Part shown: piece after piece, positions 20,701 to 29,848 of the stretch
How positions within the stretch are numbered: position 1 is the stretch's first letter
How the letters are laid out: the number at the start of each line of letters is the position of its first letter
The notes under the pieces: model-generated
What the model was told of the DNA's origin: nothing
Databases searched by the model: none
Seen by the model: only the letters and a program-made list of their open reading frames with translations
NCBI GenBank assembly: GCA_027575765.1
Contig: JANBPT010000209.1
Span: forward strand, 1-56,077
Reading direction: 5' to 3'
Length of the DNA stretch: 56,077 bases
Source: Tieghemiomyces parasiticus
Taxonomy: Eukaryota > Kickxellomycota > Dimargaritomycetes > Dimargaritales > Dimargaritaceae
Position numbers and translations under genes: made by a program

Positions 20701-20873
20701 ATTAGCGGGGCCAGTTCGGGCGCGCTGCTCAAAGAGCGTCGGAAAGTCGAGGTCGGGCGGGCCCAGAATGCCATCGCGGACTGGCTGGGCAGGGCGCGAG
20801 GGAGGCGGACGCGTCGCATGGCGGCAGCGGCGGTCAAGCCGACAGGCCGGGCGGTGAGGAGACGCGGCAACAT
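17709..20873 (-). CDS. GCV2: Glycine dehydrogenase (decarboxylating), P-protein, mitochondrial
   Basis: Single exon, 1054 residues (yeast and human enzymes are about 1020-1035). Start at 20873 (MLPRLLTARPVGL), giving an Arg/Ala/Ser-rich leader without acidic residues for about 50 positions, typical of mitochondrial import. The N-terminal half contains SFIGMGYTDTHVPPVILRN and YTPYQPEIAQGRLE; the C-terminal half contains the PLP-lysine block NLHKTFCIPHGGGGPG, with the Lys at about residue 793, and ANMNAQIGL. It decarboxylates glycine and loads the methylamine group on the H-protein lipoyl arm in the mitochondrial matrix, as part of the glycine cleavage system. The pseudo-duplicated two-domain layout is complete and no catalytic block is missing. 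Confidence 0.97.
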   Translation of the reverse strand: MLPRLLTARPVGLTAAAAMRRVRLPRALPSQSAMAFWARPTSTFRRSLSSAPELAPLMEATPVFAADTTTTTIHRAHATGPVFPSTEIFASRHNGTSAVDVTSMLRTLDLPDMAALIDRAVPSSIRLPAPLALGPGVSEPELLADLRTLADANQVFRSFIGMGYTDTHVPPVILRNVLENPGWYTQYTPYQPEIAQGRLESLFNFQTVVSDLTGLPVANASLLDEGTAAAEAMALAFAAANRRRRTFFVDHACHPQTIACVRTRAEGLGIHVEVGDFRTLETTGPLEGKDELCGALVQYPGTYGEVPDYRACFAALRARGALAVCATDLLALTLLESPGKLGADIALGSSQRFGVPMGYGGPHAAFFAVADTHKRRMPGRLVGLSRDASGRPAYRLALQTREQHIRRERATSNICTAQALLANVAAMYAVYHGPEGLRQIATRVHQMTRTLARGLASLGHTVNPTYFDTLTVRIADGRAADVMEHARALRLNLRPVGSKALGVTLDETTTDADLTALLTAFGANPTGAAVGLADLAAAAAAEESDSALPIALRRTTPYLTNPVFHRHRSETALLRYIHHLQGKDLSLADAMIPLGSCTMKLNATTEMIPITWPGFAALHPFAPLEQAQGYAQLADRLGRDLATITGLDTTCLQPNSGAQGEYTGLRVIRAYHQARGDAQRTICLIPVSAHGTNAASAVLAGLEVVPVRCRADGSLDVADLSSRAERYADRLAAVMVTYPSTFGVFEDDIREVCEVVHRHGGQVYMDGANMNAQIGLTSPGHIGADVCHLNLHKTFCIPHGGGGPGVGPICVRSHLAPYLPPTDPAQFLARNNADETVGPVAAAPLGSASILPISYAYIRLMGGPGLTAATERAILHANYMRHRLAPHYKVLYTNAHGYCGHEFVIDLAPLTASAGIKEVDVAKRLQDYGFHSPTMSWPAPNTLMIEPTESEGRAELDRFCDALIAIRAEIRDIEEGRLPRDDNPLKNAPHPVQTLLAAQWDHPYSREQAAYPVPGLRERKFWPTVERVDDVQGDRVLICTCPPMEDLVKEEDRE

Positions 20874-23075
20874 TGGAGAGGACGGCGCGGTTGCCGATGC
20901 TAAGGTCACGCTAGAAAGCGAGGCCGGCAATAGAGGGAAATGTAGGTCCGTCCAGTTGCACCAGACTGTGAGTAGTGTAGGTCTAACGGAACACTGTACG
21001 TCAAGGTATCCGCGCGTTGAGGTCCTGGGTAACGAGCGGTAAGGGAGGGAGAATCGCCGACGCGAGCGAGTGTCGCAGGATCGAGAGGGTACTAGGCGCA
21101 GGTGCCAGGTAAGAGCCACCGGTAAGTAACACAGAATGGGGGGGTACAAGTGGTGTTCGGCAGGGGCAGGGACGGGTGTGCGAGTTTATATATACCATGC
21201 CTGCCACCCAAGGGCAGACAGGGTCAGAGGGGCCTTATCACACGCCCAAAGCAGGGCTCCTAAGGTTGGTGAGAGGGTCGGCCAATGAGTCAACACCGCG
21301 CCGTTGGGAGGCTCGTTGCCACCCAGTACCTGCTTATGGACCCCACGCTACCCACTGGAGAGCGACGCCTCTGGGTGGGGTTCATTACCGTCCCCCGCCC
21401 TGCGCAGGCGTGTGCGGATGGAAGAGCCAGCTAGCCAAGTGATCGTAGCGCAGGAAAAGGGATGGGCTGCCTTTTGCTACGATGAGTGACCGTGCATTGC
21501 TACCCAAAAATAAAACGCAGTCATGGGCTGCTGTCATTTTCGCGGGTGACTAAGGGGTGAGCCAATCGGCATCGAAAAAAACTTTCGTGACTCGGTGGAA
21601 CCAATGGCAGGCTGTGGTGGCGCTGCAAGGAGTCGCAGAGGGGCGAGGCGGTGGTGAATGAGCGATTGCGGGCAGGTGGGGGTGGAGATTGCGAGTGCGC
21701 ACCGCTTTTCCCCGCATGTGAGGTGGTTCATTGCGGGGACCCGCGCCACGCGACCGCGCTACCCTCCCCCTCCTCAGAGCCAAGTTACACCCTCCGTAAA
21801 AGGAATGACAATAGAGTGCGAATCACGTCCCAACTGTGGGTGGCTGAGGGGAGGCGGGTTTCATCGTTTTGCTACCTCGCCCCCACCAATTGACTCTTCC
21901 TATACGGGGTTCCCTTGGTGTCGAGTGGAGTGCCCGTCGCCACAGGTAAGGCAGAAATGCGTGCGCATAGGCTGGGCGGCGGGAGGTTGTAGACATGGCA
22001 CCGGCCGCCCTACAAAGTCCGGTACCGTCCAAGTGACGTTGGAGTTATGGCCGTCCGGTCGACTGCCCGCACGAATTTAACACTAAAACCTTGCTATCAT
22101 ACAGCCCATAGGCAAGGGGTTGTAGGCGACTGAGACCATGGGGCTGGAGGTAGACAAACCTGAAAAGAAGCCCTGCTACCAGTTGGCAGATGGGTGCACT
22201 GTGAATCATCGACTTTATCGGAGCATCTCACACCCGGTTCTTCCCGGCGTCGTTTGTCCCTCCCCTTCCACCCTTAACTCTTCTTTTTATGGACATGTCT
22301 AACCGTTCGCCAGACAATTATAATAAGAAGGCGGACCAGATAGAGCCAGGCTCCCTGCAAACCACGCGGTATAGGTGTAGGTGTCTATGTTCGTGCCGGT
22401 TCGGCAGTGGCATCGCCTATTCTGCTCGTATCGTGCCATCAACACGACTATTGGTGAGCGGCACCATCAGTAGTTAGGGATACATTTCATTTTGCGAAAA
22501 ATATACCAACTGACAACGAGACCTCCGTTACTGCGCCCCCATTTGCGGCTCCAGTCCAGCAATGATGGGCTGCACCCACCCCCGTGAAAATTTCGTAAAA
22601 TCGACTTAAAAACGCAGTCACAGTATGGAAAGGGGGTTGGGTCACTTGACCCACTCCGATACCCTTAAAGAAAAGGGGGGGTTTGGCATACCCTTCCTTG
22701 GCATATGATAGGGCCAAAAAAAGTGAGGGCGGGGTTAGGCATAAGGGCCGCCTCCCTCCGCAGAATCCTAGCATTTTAGGAGGCGTATTCCTGTTATTAA
22801 AACTGAATAGTCCATGTATATGATCTACGGATAAATTGGGAAAGGTATGTGCTAAACAGCTGCCATATGAATTGTCGAACGAGCCCCAAGGCAAAAATCA
22901 TGGCGGTTGACCAGGGTAACCTGCAGATATCTACGAGGGTTATTTATATATAGTATGTATAAATTCCACAGGTGCCAACGAAATATCTGGAAGGTAATGA
23001 ATAAATAATATAGTGACGTAGGTTCCAATGAAACGTGGTGGCAGCCCATAATGTTAGACTATATGAGGGGTTGTT
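20874..23075. other. Intergenic, 2.2 kb, no gene recognised
   Basis: Holds the GCV2 upstream region (TATATATA at 21187-21194, about 315 bases from the ATG) and the 3' flank of a secreted-protein gene. Scattered open frames are short with no recognisable motif. T- and A-rich DNA with TATATA steps lies at 22940-23020. Confidence 0.5.
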
Positions 23076-23564
23076 CTATAAGCCGAAGCGTTCCGCGAGC
23101 GGAGCGACGGCATTGTACACCAGGCGAGCCGGGTTATATTTGCTAGGCATAAAACCCGTCTTGGCATGGGGCAGTTGCGAAATGAGGTGGTAATCCTCAT
23201 CACTGTACGCCAACTTCTTTTGGAAGTTGTTACGGCTGTTTTCGGGGAGGCCCCGGTCGTGCAGCATCTTGGTGTAATTGTACTTGGCCTTACGCATAAA
23301 ATTGGGGTCTTTAAAGTGCTTGAGAGTTTTGAGGTATTTCTCGAAGCGGTTGATGTGGTCTTTACGGTCTTGAACTTCCGCCGTAGCCTTGCCCAGACCG
23401 CGGCGTTCAAGGTGGCTGGGTGGCAGGTAAGCTGCAGCGACATGCGATAGCACCGTAGGACTGGCACCAGTGGCAGGATTGGTGCCGGTAGGCTTGGCCC
23501 AAAGATGCGTCGCAAGCATGGACGAGGCTATGGCCAGAATGAGAAAGACGGTTGGTGATTGCAT
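23076..23564 (-). CDS. Small secreted protein, orphan
   Basis: Single exon, 162 residues, ATG at 23564. A clear signal peptide (MQSPTVFLILAIASSMLA) is followed by a Thr/Ala/Pro spacer with a basic pair (LERRGLGK, a possible Kex2-type site). The mature part is charged and helical (FEKYLKTLKHFKDPNFMRK, NNFQKKLAYSDEDYHLI). There are no cysteines, so it is not a typical disulfide-stabilised effector. I recognise no family. A TATAAAA lies 181 bases upstream. It sits at the edge of a gene-poor stretch with other secreted-protein genes, so a host- or environment-facing role is plausible but unproven. Confidence 0.75.
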   Translation of the reverse strand: MQSPTVFLILAIASSMLATHLWAKPTGTNPATGASPTVLSHVAAAYLPPSHLERRGLGKATAEVQDRKDHINRFEKYLKTLKHFKDPNFMRKAKYNYTKMLHDRGLPENSRNNFQKKLAYSDEDYHLISQLPHAKTGFMPSKYNPARLVYNAVAPLAERFGL

Positions 23565-25277
23565 TGCGATTGAAAAGAAACGTATGGTCTTGGGTAAGAG
23601 ATGAAGTCGAGGGCAAATAATAAAAAATGGGGAAATTATCAAATAAACTGTCCGAAAATGTGCTTAAAGGGCACTAGAAATAGAGACAATGGCAAATCGA
23701 AGTACTTGAATATGCGGCACACAGAGAGAGGAGAGAACGATGGCTTTTATACATAAGCACAGACTGCCAGTGCCGCCGTGTAACCATACTGCTCTAGAGA
23801 AAGATGCTACCGTTGAGAATAGGTCGAGCGGCGGTAAGGGAACGGTCGGATCAATCCGGTGTCCTTCGTGGAAAGCAGCGAGCCGACCTTGAACATTGAA
23901 TCCAGCGAGGGCTCGGAGTAAAGGAAGCAGCAGGGGCAAGGAAAGGGTGAGGGTAGTTCACAATATCAAGAATTCTGGTTGTCTTCCATGCCAACAGGGA
24001 TGGCATCAATCCACACCGTTTGGTCCCGTGTCCACAAGGCGAATGGTGGGAAGCCCGGTGGCCACTGTCAAATGAAACATCGGGCACGTCTCCCCTGACC
24101 TGCGGCAAATGGGTACGGTAGTGGTGCTGGCCTTGGAGTTGTGGTCTGGCTATTAGTTCAATTTGGGATACCAATGTAGGTACCGGTTGGGGGAGACGTT
24201 AAGGATGTGGACAAATAGGGAGTGGGTTTCTTTCCGGAAAGGTGACACAAGTAAAGCCACTGACGATGCCATGACGCCAGAAAGTAGGAAGTATCAGTAT
24301 ATGTCGATGTTCACAGTAGTCGGAGGTATAATGCTTTGGCCTGTGATCACAACCCAGTTTGGCCTAGTATGGTACACCGCCTTGTGCAGTCTATTACATT
24401 GCCGGACCACCCCGCACGGGACAGCTCACTGCTGTACCTCTTCATCATAGCTAAATATATAACCATAGGACGTATTTACTGAATGTGACGGAAATATCCC
24501 AATTTCTATTCTTGTATTATTGGGACAGAGAGGTAGGACGTTATCTGCTGTACCAGCCGCCAACCTGAAACATGCATCCCTTCCTTGTCGGCCCACCATT
24601 TGTACGAAGGACAGGTGAATTGGGGCACTCCGCAGCTCTCGTCAAGTTGGCCCAGTGGCTTGACTGCCCGTCAGGCAACAGGGATAACCCGGAAGATAGC
24701 AAGATCAACCAGACCTTGCTGGCTCCGGTGGCCGGGTGTGGCAGTTAGAAGGTAATTTTGAACCGACTCACGCACGCTGGGAGCATCTGCCGACGCTAGC
24801 TCCCCAGGTATCTACCTAACGATGCAAGAGACCTACCGTATTAAATGGTAAACGAATACCCTCCAAGCTGTTCAGACGGATAGCCGTTGTCTGGCCTAGA
24901 TATAAACTGCAACGACAATGCTGCAAACTTTTAAGGGTACCTACACGCTCCCAAAAACACACAGCTCATGCACATCAGGCCGTGCCGATAAAAATATTGC
25001 CGCTATCATGTTGGGTGCTGGGTGCGAAAGCTGCCGCTATGGACCTTTACTTTGGTAGTCCTACCTTCCTACTCCAATATGTTCTATCTAAGCCGAAGTC
25101 TGAGGTGATGATTTGTGTGGAGCTTTAAACGTAGATGAGCTGACCTATGTGCGAACCATATCGTAGAGTAGAGCTGGCCCTCGTTCCCCAAACCTTTGCC
25201 GCGTAGAAGGCCCTGCGATTCTACCCGAAGGGCGACATGAAGAAACCTGTTTACTCGCAGCGTGAGACGGGTGCATA
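23565..25277. other. Intergenic, 1.7 kb, no gene recognised
   Basis: Upstream region of the secreted-protein gene and left flank of the mariner element. No open frame with coding character and no repeat seen. Confidence 0.5.
23745..23751 (-). promoter_or_regulatory. Candidate TATA box of the small secreted-protein gene
   Basis: TATAAAA on the minus strand, 181 bases upstream of the ATG at 23564. Two other secreted-protein genes in the window have a TATA box at a similar distance. Confidence 0.5.
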
Positions 25278-25279
25278 TA

Positions 25280-25303
25280 CAGGTGCCTCAAATTATTGTG
25301 AAG
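25280..25303. repeat. Left terminal inverted repeat of the mariner element
   Basis: The first 14 bases match the inverted right end exactly; over 24 bases about three positions differ. Confidence 0.88.
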
Positions 25304-25323
25304 ATTTCTAAGTCAAATTAGTT

Positions 25324-26412
25324 TTATTCAATATAGCTGCCACCACTCTGTACCACTCGGCGAGCTCTTTCTACCCATCTATCAAAACAGGCTCTGTAGT
25401 CATTTGGCTGGAGCCTGGCTAACTGCAATTGCCAGGCGTCCACGACCGCCTCTACTGTGCTGAACTCCTTGCCCCTCAGCCGCTGTTTGATATTCCTGAA
25501 CAGCCAGAAGTCGCAGGGGGCCAGATCAGGACTGTAAGGAGGGGCTGGCAGAAGTTTGAGTTTAGAGTCGGAAATGTAGGCCTGGGTAGCCTCGGCACAA
25601 TGCAGTGGTGCATTATCATGGTGAAGCCGCAGGGGGTGACGGTCCAGACTTCCACGTGCCTCCACCCAGGCCTGGACCATGGGCTTCAGCCCGTACTCTA
25701 CATAGAGTTTGGCGGAGACCTTGACACCTGGGGGCATAACGCTCAGGTGTAATAGGCCACGCCTGGTGAAATAAATGGTCAACATCACCTTGGGTGTGGT
25801 ACAACCTTGGCGGGTCTCAGTTGGGATAGGGCCACCTTTAGGGCACCACCTCCGGCGATTGGAGCCAGCAGGAGGATCATAAAGGTACACCCAAGTCTCG
25901 TCACCTGTGACGATGGAGTCCAGCAGGTAGTCATTGGCCCTGTTAAATTTCTCCAGGAACTCAGTGGCAAAATGTACCCGCTTGTGGCGCTGGTCGTCGG
26001 TGAGGTTGTGGGGTATCCAGCAATTGAAATAGCTGTGCAACCCCATGTCCCTGCGCAGGACATTGCGTATGGTACTAGGGGAAGTGTGGCAGGCCCAGGC
26101 CAACTGTTCAACAGTAAGTCAAGGGTCTTCCCCCAGCCGCCTCAGGATTACGTCCCCGTAATATGCACCAATATCATCTGATGGGCGGCCAGAATGAGGG
26201 TCATCTGCAAAAGAGCAGTGACCTATGCGAAAGCGAGCCAGCCACCTGTAGATGGTGGAGTGGCTAGGGGCAGCTGAGCCCAGCTTGGAAGTCAAAACGT
26301 TAAAAATATCGTCTGCCTTGCGGCCCTCCAGATAGTAATTATAAATGAGGACCCGCACATCACGCCTGGTAAACTTGGGTGGAGTGGGGGAGGGGGTTTG
26401 AGAAGTAGACAT
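25324..26412 (-). pseudogene. Mariner transposase with one in-frame stop
   Basis: One frame runs from ATG 26412 to the stop at 25324, interrupted only by TGA at 26119-26121. Before the stop: an N-terminal helix-turn-helix (FTRRDVRVLIYNYYLEG, PSHSTIYRWLARF). After the stop the same frame resumes with the second helix-turn-helix (LAWACHTSPSTIRNVL). The catalytic core shows all three acidic positions of the mariner DD34D triad: D in TGDETWVYL, D in LHHDNAPLH, D in YSPDLAPCDFWLF. A CGA-to-TGA transition would explain the stop. Without readthrough the ATG-initiated product is a 97-residue fragment, so this copy is probably unable to move by itself, though it might be mobilised in trans since its ends are intact. 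Confidence 0.9.
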
Positions 26413-26548
26413 GATGGACAGTTAAAAAAGTAAGCTGTGAAGTCAAAAATGGTTTAATCCTGGAGTGGTTTATACCAATCGACTCAGCATCATTGACTCT
26501 CTTAGGTTTCATCTGAAACACTGGGATCTGAGACCTCCCACTCAAAAA

Positions 26549-26572
26549 CCTCATAATTATTTGAGGCACCTG
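26549..26572. repeat. Right terminal inverted repeat of the mariner element
   Basis: Ends GAGGCACCTG followed by TA; reverse complement of the left end with few mismatches. Confidence 0.88.
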
Positions 26573-26574
26573 TA

Positions 26575-27953
26575 TATGTATATTGCTTTGTTGGGGTCGC
26601 CTCCGGGAGCCAATGTCGAGTGTGATGACACCACACTACTGGCGGTAGATATTATAGGATAAAAGGATTCGTTGTATTTTTGCTCATCCGGTTCGGTGGC
26701 CGTCGAGCTTACACCCTTAGGTGAGGTGCTCGAACTGTAGGCATTTTACTAAGCGCAGTGCTAGGCTTATTACTGAGGAGGCTGATAGGCCTACTAGAAA
26801 TTGTAAGGTCTTTTTTTTGAACCACAACGTCTCATTCACATATTAGCTACTACAATTACTATGGGCCCAATTACGTTAACATTAGACAGCAAGTTACATT
26901 CCATTTGGATGCGTGAGAGGGTACCAAGTGCTCTACAAGAGTCGGGCGAGGCTGTCATTCAGAAGATAATGGTTCGTCCCTAGAGAGTGTAGGTCGGCCG
27001 ACTTTCGAACCATTGGCGGGAATGACAGCTTTTCCCCTAGGGCTCGCTCTTTTCTATGGGCTTTTGGTTAAAAATCGATGCGAGTTCGTCAGGCTGGCTG
27101 TTGTCTATCCTCCCGTATGGGCCTATCTGATATACAGGTGGTCTAATTAAGTACAGACTATTCGACGGCTACACTCCTCTGTGGCCGCACGAAACCCAAG
27201 GCCTTCACGCTGGTTTCACGCAGATAGTCCATGTCCCAACTTTTCATTGGCGAGGAGAGGCATGAACATGGATTGTCGGTATCGACGTCAAGATGAAGAG
27301 GGGTAGAGAGGAGGACACGACAAAGGGAAAGCGGGGAGAGAGAGAAAGAGAGAGGGATGCCAGTGAAGAGAGACAGGAGTGAACAGATTACACCTTTGTC
27401 TGGAAAAGCCAAAAAGGTAGTAACTAAAGTTATCAGTGGTTGGTGAAGGACTAGTCGGCAAGGGTTAAATAAAGATCTCACAGTGGTCATTACAAGTCTC
27501 TGTCGATTCGCTCATCCCTTTGTGGGCCTCCGTTTCATCGGTAGTGGTAAACTCTTTGATAAGCTGAAGTATATCCAAGGGAAATGCGAGACACCAAGGA
27601 AGAACCAATAATCGTGTACGAGGTCAATAGAAGGGATGGTAGAGAGGAGATGGGAGAGAGTGCAATACTTACTCGCTAACGGCGCTGGAACGGGAAGCAC
27701 CCCGCTCATTGAAGGCACTTGGCTGGGTTGGTGGGCGGGAGGTGGAATGAATATCGTGGCCAGTGATGCCCGTTACCCTCCCCCCCGTTCGGATATAAAA
27801 TGGCCGGATTCCACGCCCTTTCGTATAGCTTATCAACCTACATCCATTTCCATTCCTCTCTTGCAACCATCATCTTCTTCAACTTAAGTTTACACCTTAC
27901 GCCTTCCCCCCGTTGAATACTCTAAACTTTCTCCCCAACCCAACTTATCCACT
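26575..27953. other. Intergenic, 1.4 kb
   Basis: Right flank of the mariner element and promoter of the next secreted-protein gene. The minus-strand frame 27158-27490 has no recognisable character. A purine-rich GAGA stretch lies at 27325-27355. Confidence 0.5.
27794..27800 (+). promoter_or_regulatory. TATA box of the APVKKAT-repeat secreted protein
   Basis: TATAAAA, 154 bases upstream of the ATG at 27954, followed by a pyrimidine-rich leader. Confidence 0.6.
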
Positions 27954-28277
27954 ATGCAGCTCTCGTCCTTCCTCACTACTGTGGCCCTCGCCGTCGCCAT
28001 CTGTGTTGCTGTCGTCGATGCCACGCCTATTCCACAACCCAGGGCTCCCACCAAGGTTGCCGCCAAGGCTCCCGTCAAGAAAGCCACAGCTCCCGTCAAG
28101 AAAGCCACGGCTCCCGTCAAGAAAGCCACAGCTCCCGTCAAGAAAGCCACCCCTGGTGCTTCCGAAGGCGGAGGCGGTGGGATGCGTAGCGCAATGAAGG
28201 AAGCGGCGGCGGGCGCTGTTGCTGGGGCGGTGGTGAATAAGAGCATCGAAATGGCCACTGGAGGTCCGCCTCAGTAG
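27954..28277 (+). CDS. Small secreted protein with APVKKAT tandem repeats
   Basis: Single exon, 107 residues. Signal peptide MQLSSFLTTVALAVAICVAV, cleavage likely after VDA or DA. Then four tandem copies of APVKKAT (residues 39-66), giving a regularly spaced lysine-pair, cationic tail-like segment, and a C-terminal glycine/alanine-zipper helix (EAAAGAVAGAVVNKSIEM). No cysteine. The layout, cationic repeat plus small-residue helix, resembles histone-H1-like or polycation proteins and could bind polyanions such as nucleic acid or cell-wall polymers; that is inference. TATA box upstream and AATAAA downstream support a real transcription unit. Confidence 0.8.
   Translation: MQLSSFLTTVALAVAICVAVVDATPIPQPRAPTKVAAKAPVKKATAPVKKATAPVKKATAPVKKATPGASEGGGGGMRSAMKEAAAGAVAGAVVNKSIEMATGGPPQ
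28068..28151 (+). repeat. Coding minisatellite, 4 x 21 bases
   Basis: Four near-identical 21-base units (GCTCCCGTCAAGAAAGCCAC plus A, G, A or C) in frame within the secreted-protein gene. The units differ only at the last base, so the array is young or kept homogeneous. Confidence 0.95.
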
Positions 28278-29143
28278 AGATCCTGATATTGGTGGTCTCA
28301 CACCTGGTTCCTACCATTCTTCTCTCCCTGCATTTCATTCACCCCTCTCCATCCCCTCTCTCCATTTGCGCCCTTCCAAGACGTCTATTATACTGCCTAC
28401 TGTAGGGGCACCCAAAGACGAGACGTCTGCTACTTTGCACTGCTCATACATATCCATGTATAATAAAACTTTATCCGTCACTCAGCTGAAGCAAAGCTGA
28501 GGCTTTGCAGGCCAAATCACTAAGCCTCAGAGAAAGAAGGAGTACGCGTCACGCCTTGGTCTTTAAGACGCATAGGGGTGGCGTGAGAGAGCATACCATT
28601 AGGCACAACCATTTAAGCAAAAGAGTTATTATTTACACTCTAACTTACCTTGCTACATATCCACCATGCGATCATTGTAAAATTCTTGCCATTATCTGTC
28701 GAGTGCGATGAACGGGATCACATTTTTTTGTATGGACGCTGTTCAGGCTATAGGATTGAAACCGCCTTTACTGAACTGCCCACTACCCCGGGGTTCTACC
28801 GTTCTTTACTTTACTTAACGTTTACATCTGGCTTGACCGAAATCAAGGAGTAACCCACAACCATGGCTGATTTTGGAACCTCATAGCTATTCGAGTATAA
28901 GGTCTGAGGGCCCTTTGAACAATCGCAAGGGCTGGCATGGGGTCTACCATAGTACACCGCGGATATCACGCCAGTTTTAACTCGATTTAAATATCAGCGT
29001 TAGGAAAACCGGCAAGCGTAGAACAGGTCATTCAGGAAACGGAAGGGGATCCCTTCTCCCTTTCTTCCGGGGCAATACGCTGCGCTAATTATCATCACAT
29101 CTCCACCTCAACCCTGCCAATCGTCTACGGCGGGACTAGCGGC
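28278..29143. other. Intergenic between two convergent secreted-protein genes
   Basis: Holds one AATAAA and otherwise no recognisable feature. Confidence 0.55.
28462..28467 (+). terminator. Candidate polyadenylation signal
   Basis: AATAAA 185 bases after the stop of the repeat secreted protein. Confidence 0.45.
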
Positions 29144-29848
29144 TTAGTGACGCCCATTGGAGTTAAAGGACTCGCTGCTGGACGAGTGCTGGCTGCTGCT
29201 CTGCTGGGTGGAGCTGGAGCTGAACGAGCCGTTCTTGTTCTGACCGCTGACTTTAGTCTGCTCAAAACTGTTCTGGCTTCCGGCGTCATGGGTCTTGGAG
29301 TAGTCGAACGACCCGTTGCGATCACGGCCGCTGGCCTGGTCAACCGACTTGCTGTACTGGCTATCGGAGGCCTTAGTATTCTCGAAGCTCTGGGAGCCGT
29401 GGCGGTTGCTCTGGTCAGCCTTGGTGTGCTAAAAGGCAGACTGGTTGCCGCTGGCGGCGGCGTGCAGGGAGTCGTAGGCGCTACCATTGCGGCCGCGGGT
29501 GCTGGTCGCCTCGTACCCGTAGTTCTGGTGGCCGCTGTTGGATTGCGTGTGGTCGTAGTTGGAGGCACCGTAACCGTTGCGGGTGCTCTCCTGGGTGCGC
29601 TCGTAGTCGTTGTAGCCCTGGCTGCCCGCCCCGGCGGCGTAGTTAAAGGAGCCGTTGCGGTCCTTACCGCTGGCTTGGGTGGCACTCGAGTGGTCGTAGC
29701 TGCTGTTGAAATTGTCGTGGTCGTAGTTGTAGGAGCTACCACCACGGCTGGGGTTCACAGCACCTAGATTGCCGAGGGCGGGCGCGGCCCAAGACTCCGT
29801 GACAAAGAGGACGGCGGCGGTAGCAATGAAGGCGAGGGAAATCTGCAT
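29144..29848 (-). pseudogene. Secreted RNGS-repeat protein with an in-frame TAG
   Basis: ATG at 29848, signal peptide MQISLAFIATAAVLFVTESW, then a Gly/Ser/Asn/Tyr/Gln-rich body. The frame is stopped by TAG at 29429-29431 after 139 residues but continues without another stop to TAA 29144-29146, 94 codons further. Coding character is clear on both sides: related units occur before (KDRNGSFNY, RGRNGSAYD) and after (RDRNGSFDY, NKNGSFSSS) the stop, so the TAG looks like a recent nonsense mutation or a readthrough site. A TTTTAG intron end was considered, but no phase-compatible donor exists. The truncated 139-residue product would still be exported. The composition suggests a disordered, possibly adhesive or matrix protein. 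No known family recognised. Confidence 0.7.

Larger units (their letters stand above)
25280..26572 (-). mobile_element. Tc1/mariner-superfamily element (mariner-like, about 1.3 kb)
   Basis: The ends are inverted repeats starting CAGGTGCCTCAAAT, and both are flanked by TA (25278-25279 and 26573-26574), the target duplication expected for this superfamily. The length of 1293 bases is normal for mariner. Inside is one transposase frame on the minus strand. The right edge falls exactly at TA, so this is a full-length insertion rather than a fragment. The insertion lies in the gene-poor region and interrupts no recognised gene. Confidence 0.93.

Noticed and set aside
28059..28151. CRISPR-like repeat array
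   Set aside because: The repeats are directly adjacent with no spacers and are in frame as protein repeats.
29429..29700. Intron ending at TTTTAG in the RNGS-repeat gene, removing the in-frame stop
   Set aside because: The frame requires a phase-0 donor; GT sites nearby (such as GTAAGG in SGK) are phase 1 or 2, and the DNA removed would itself encode the repeats.
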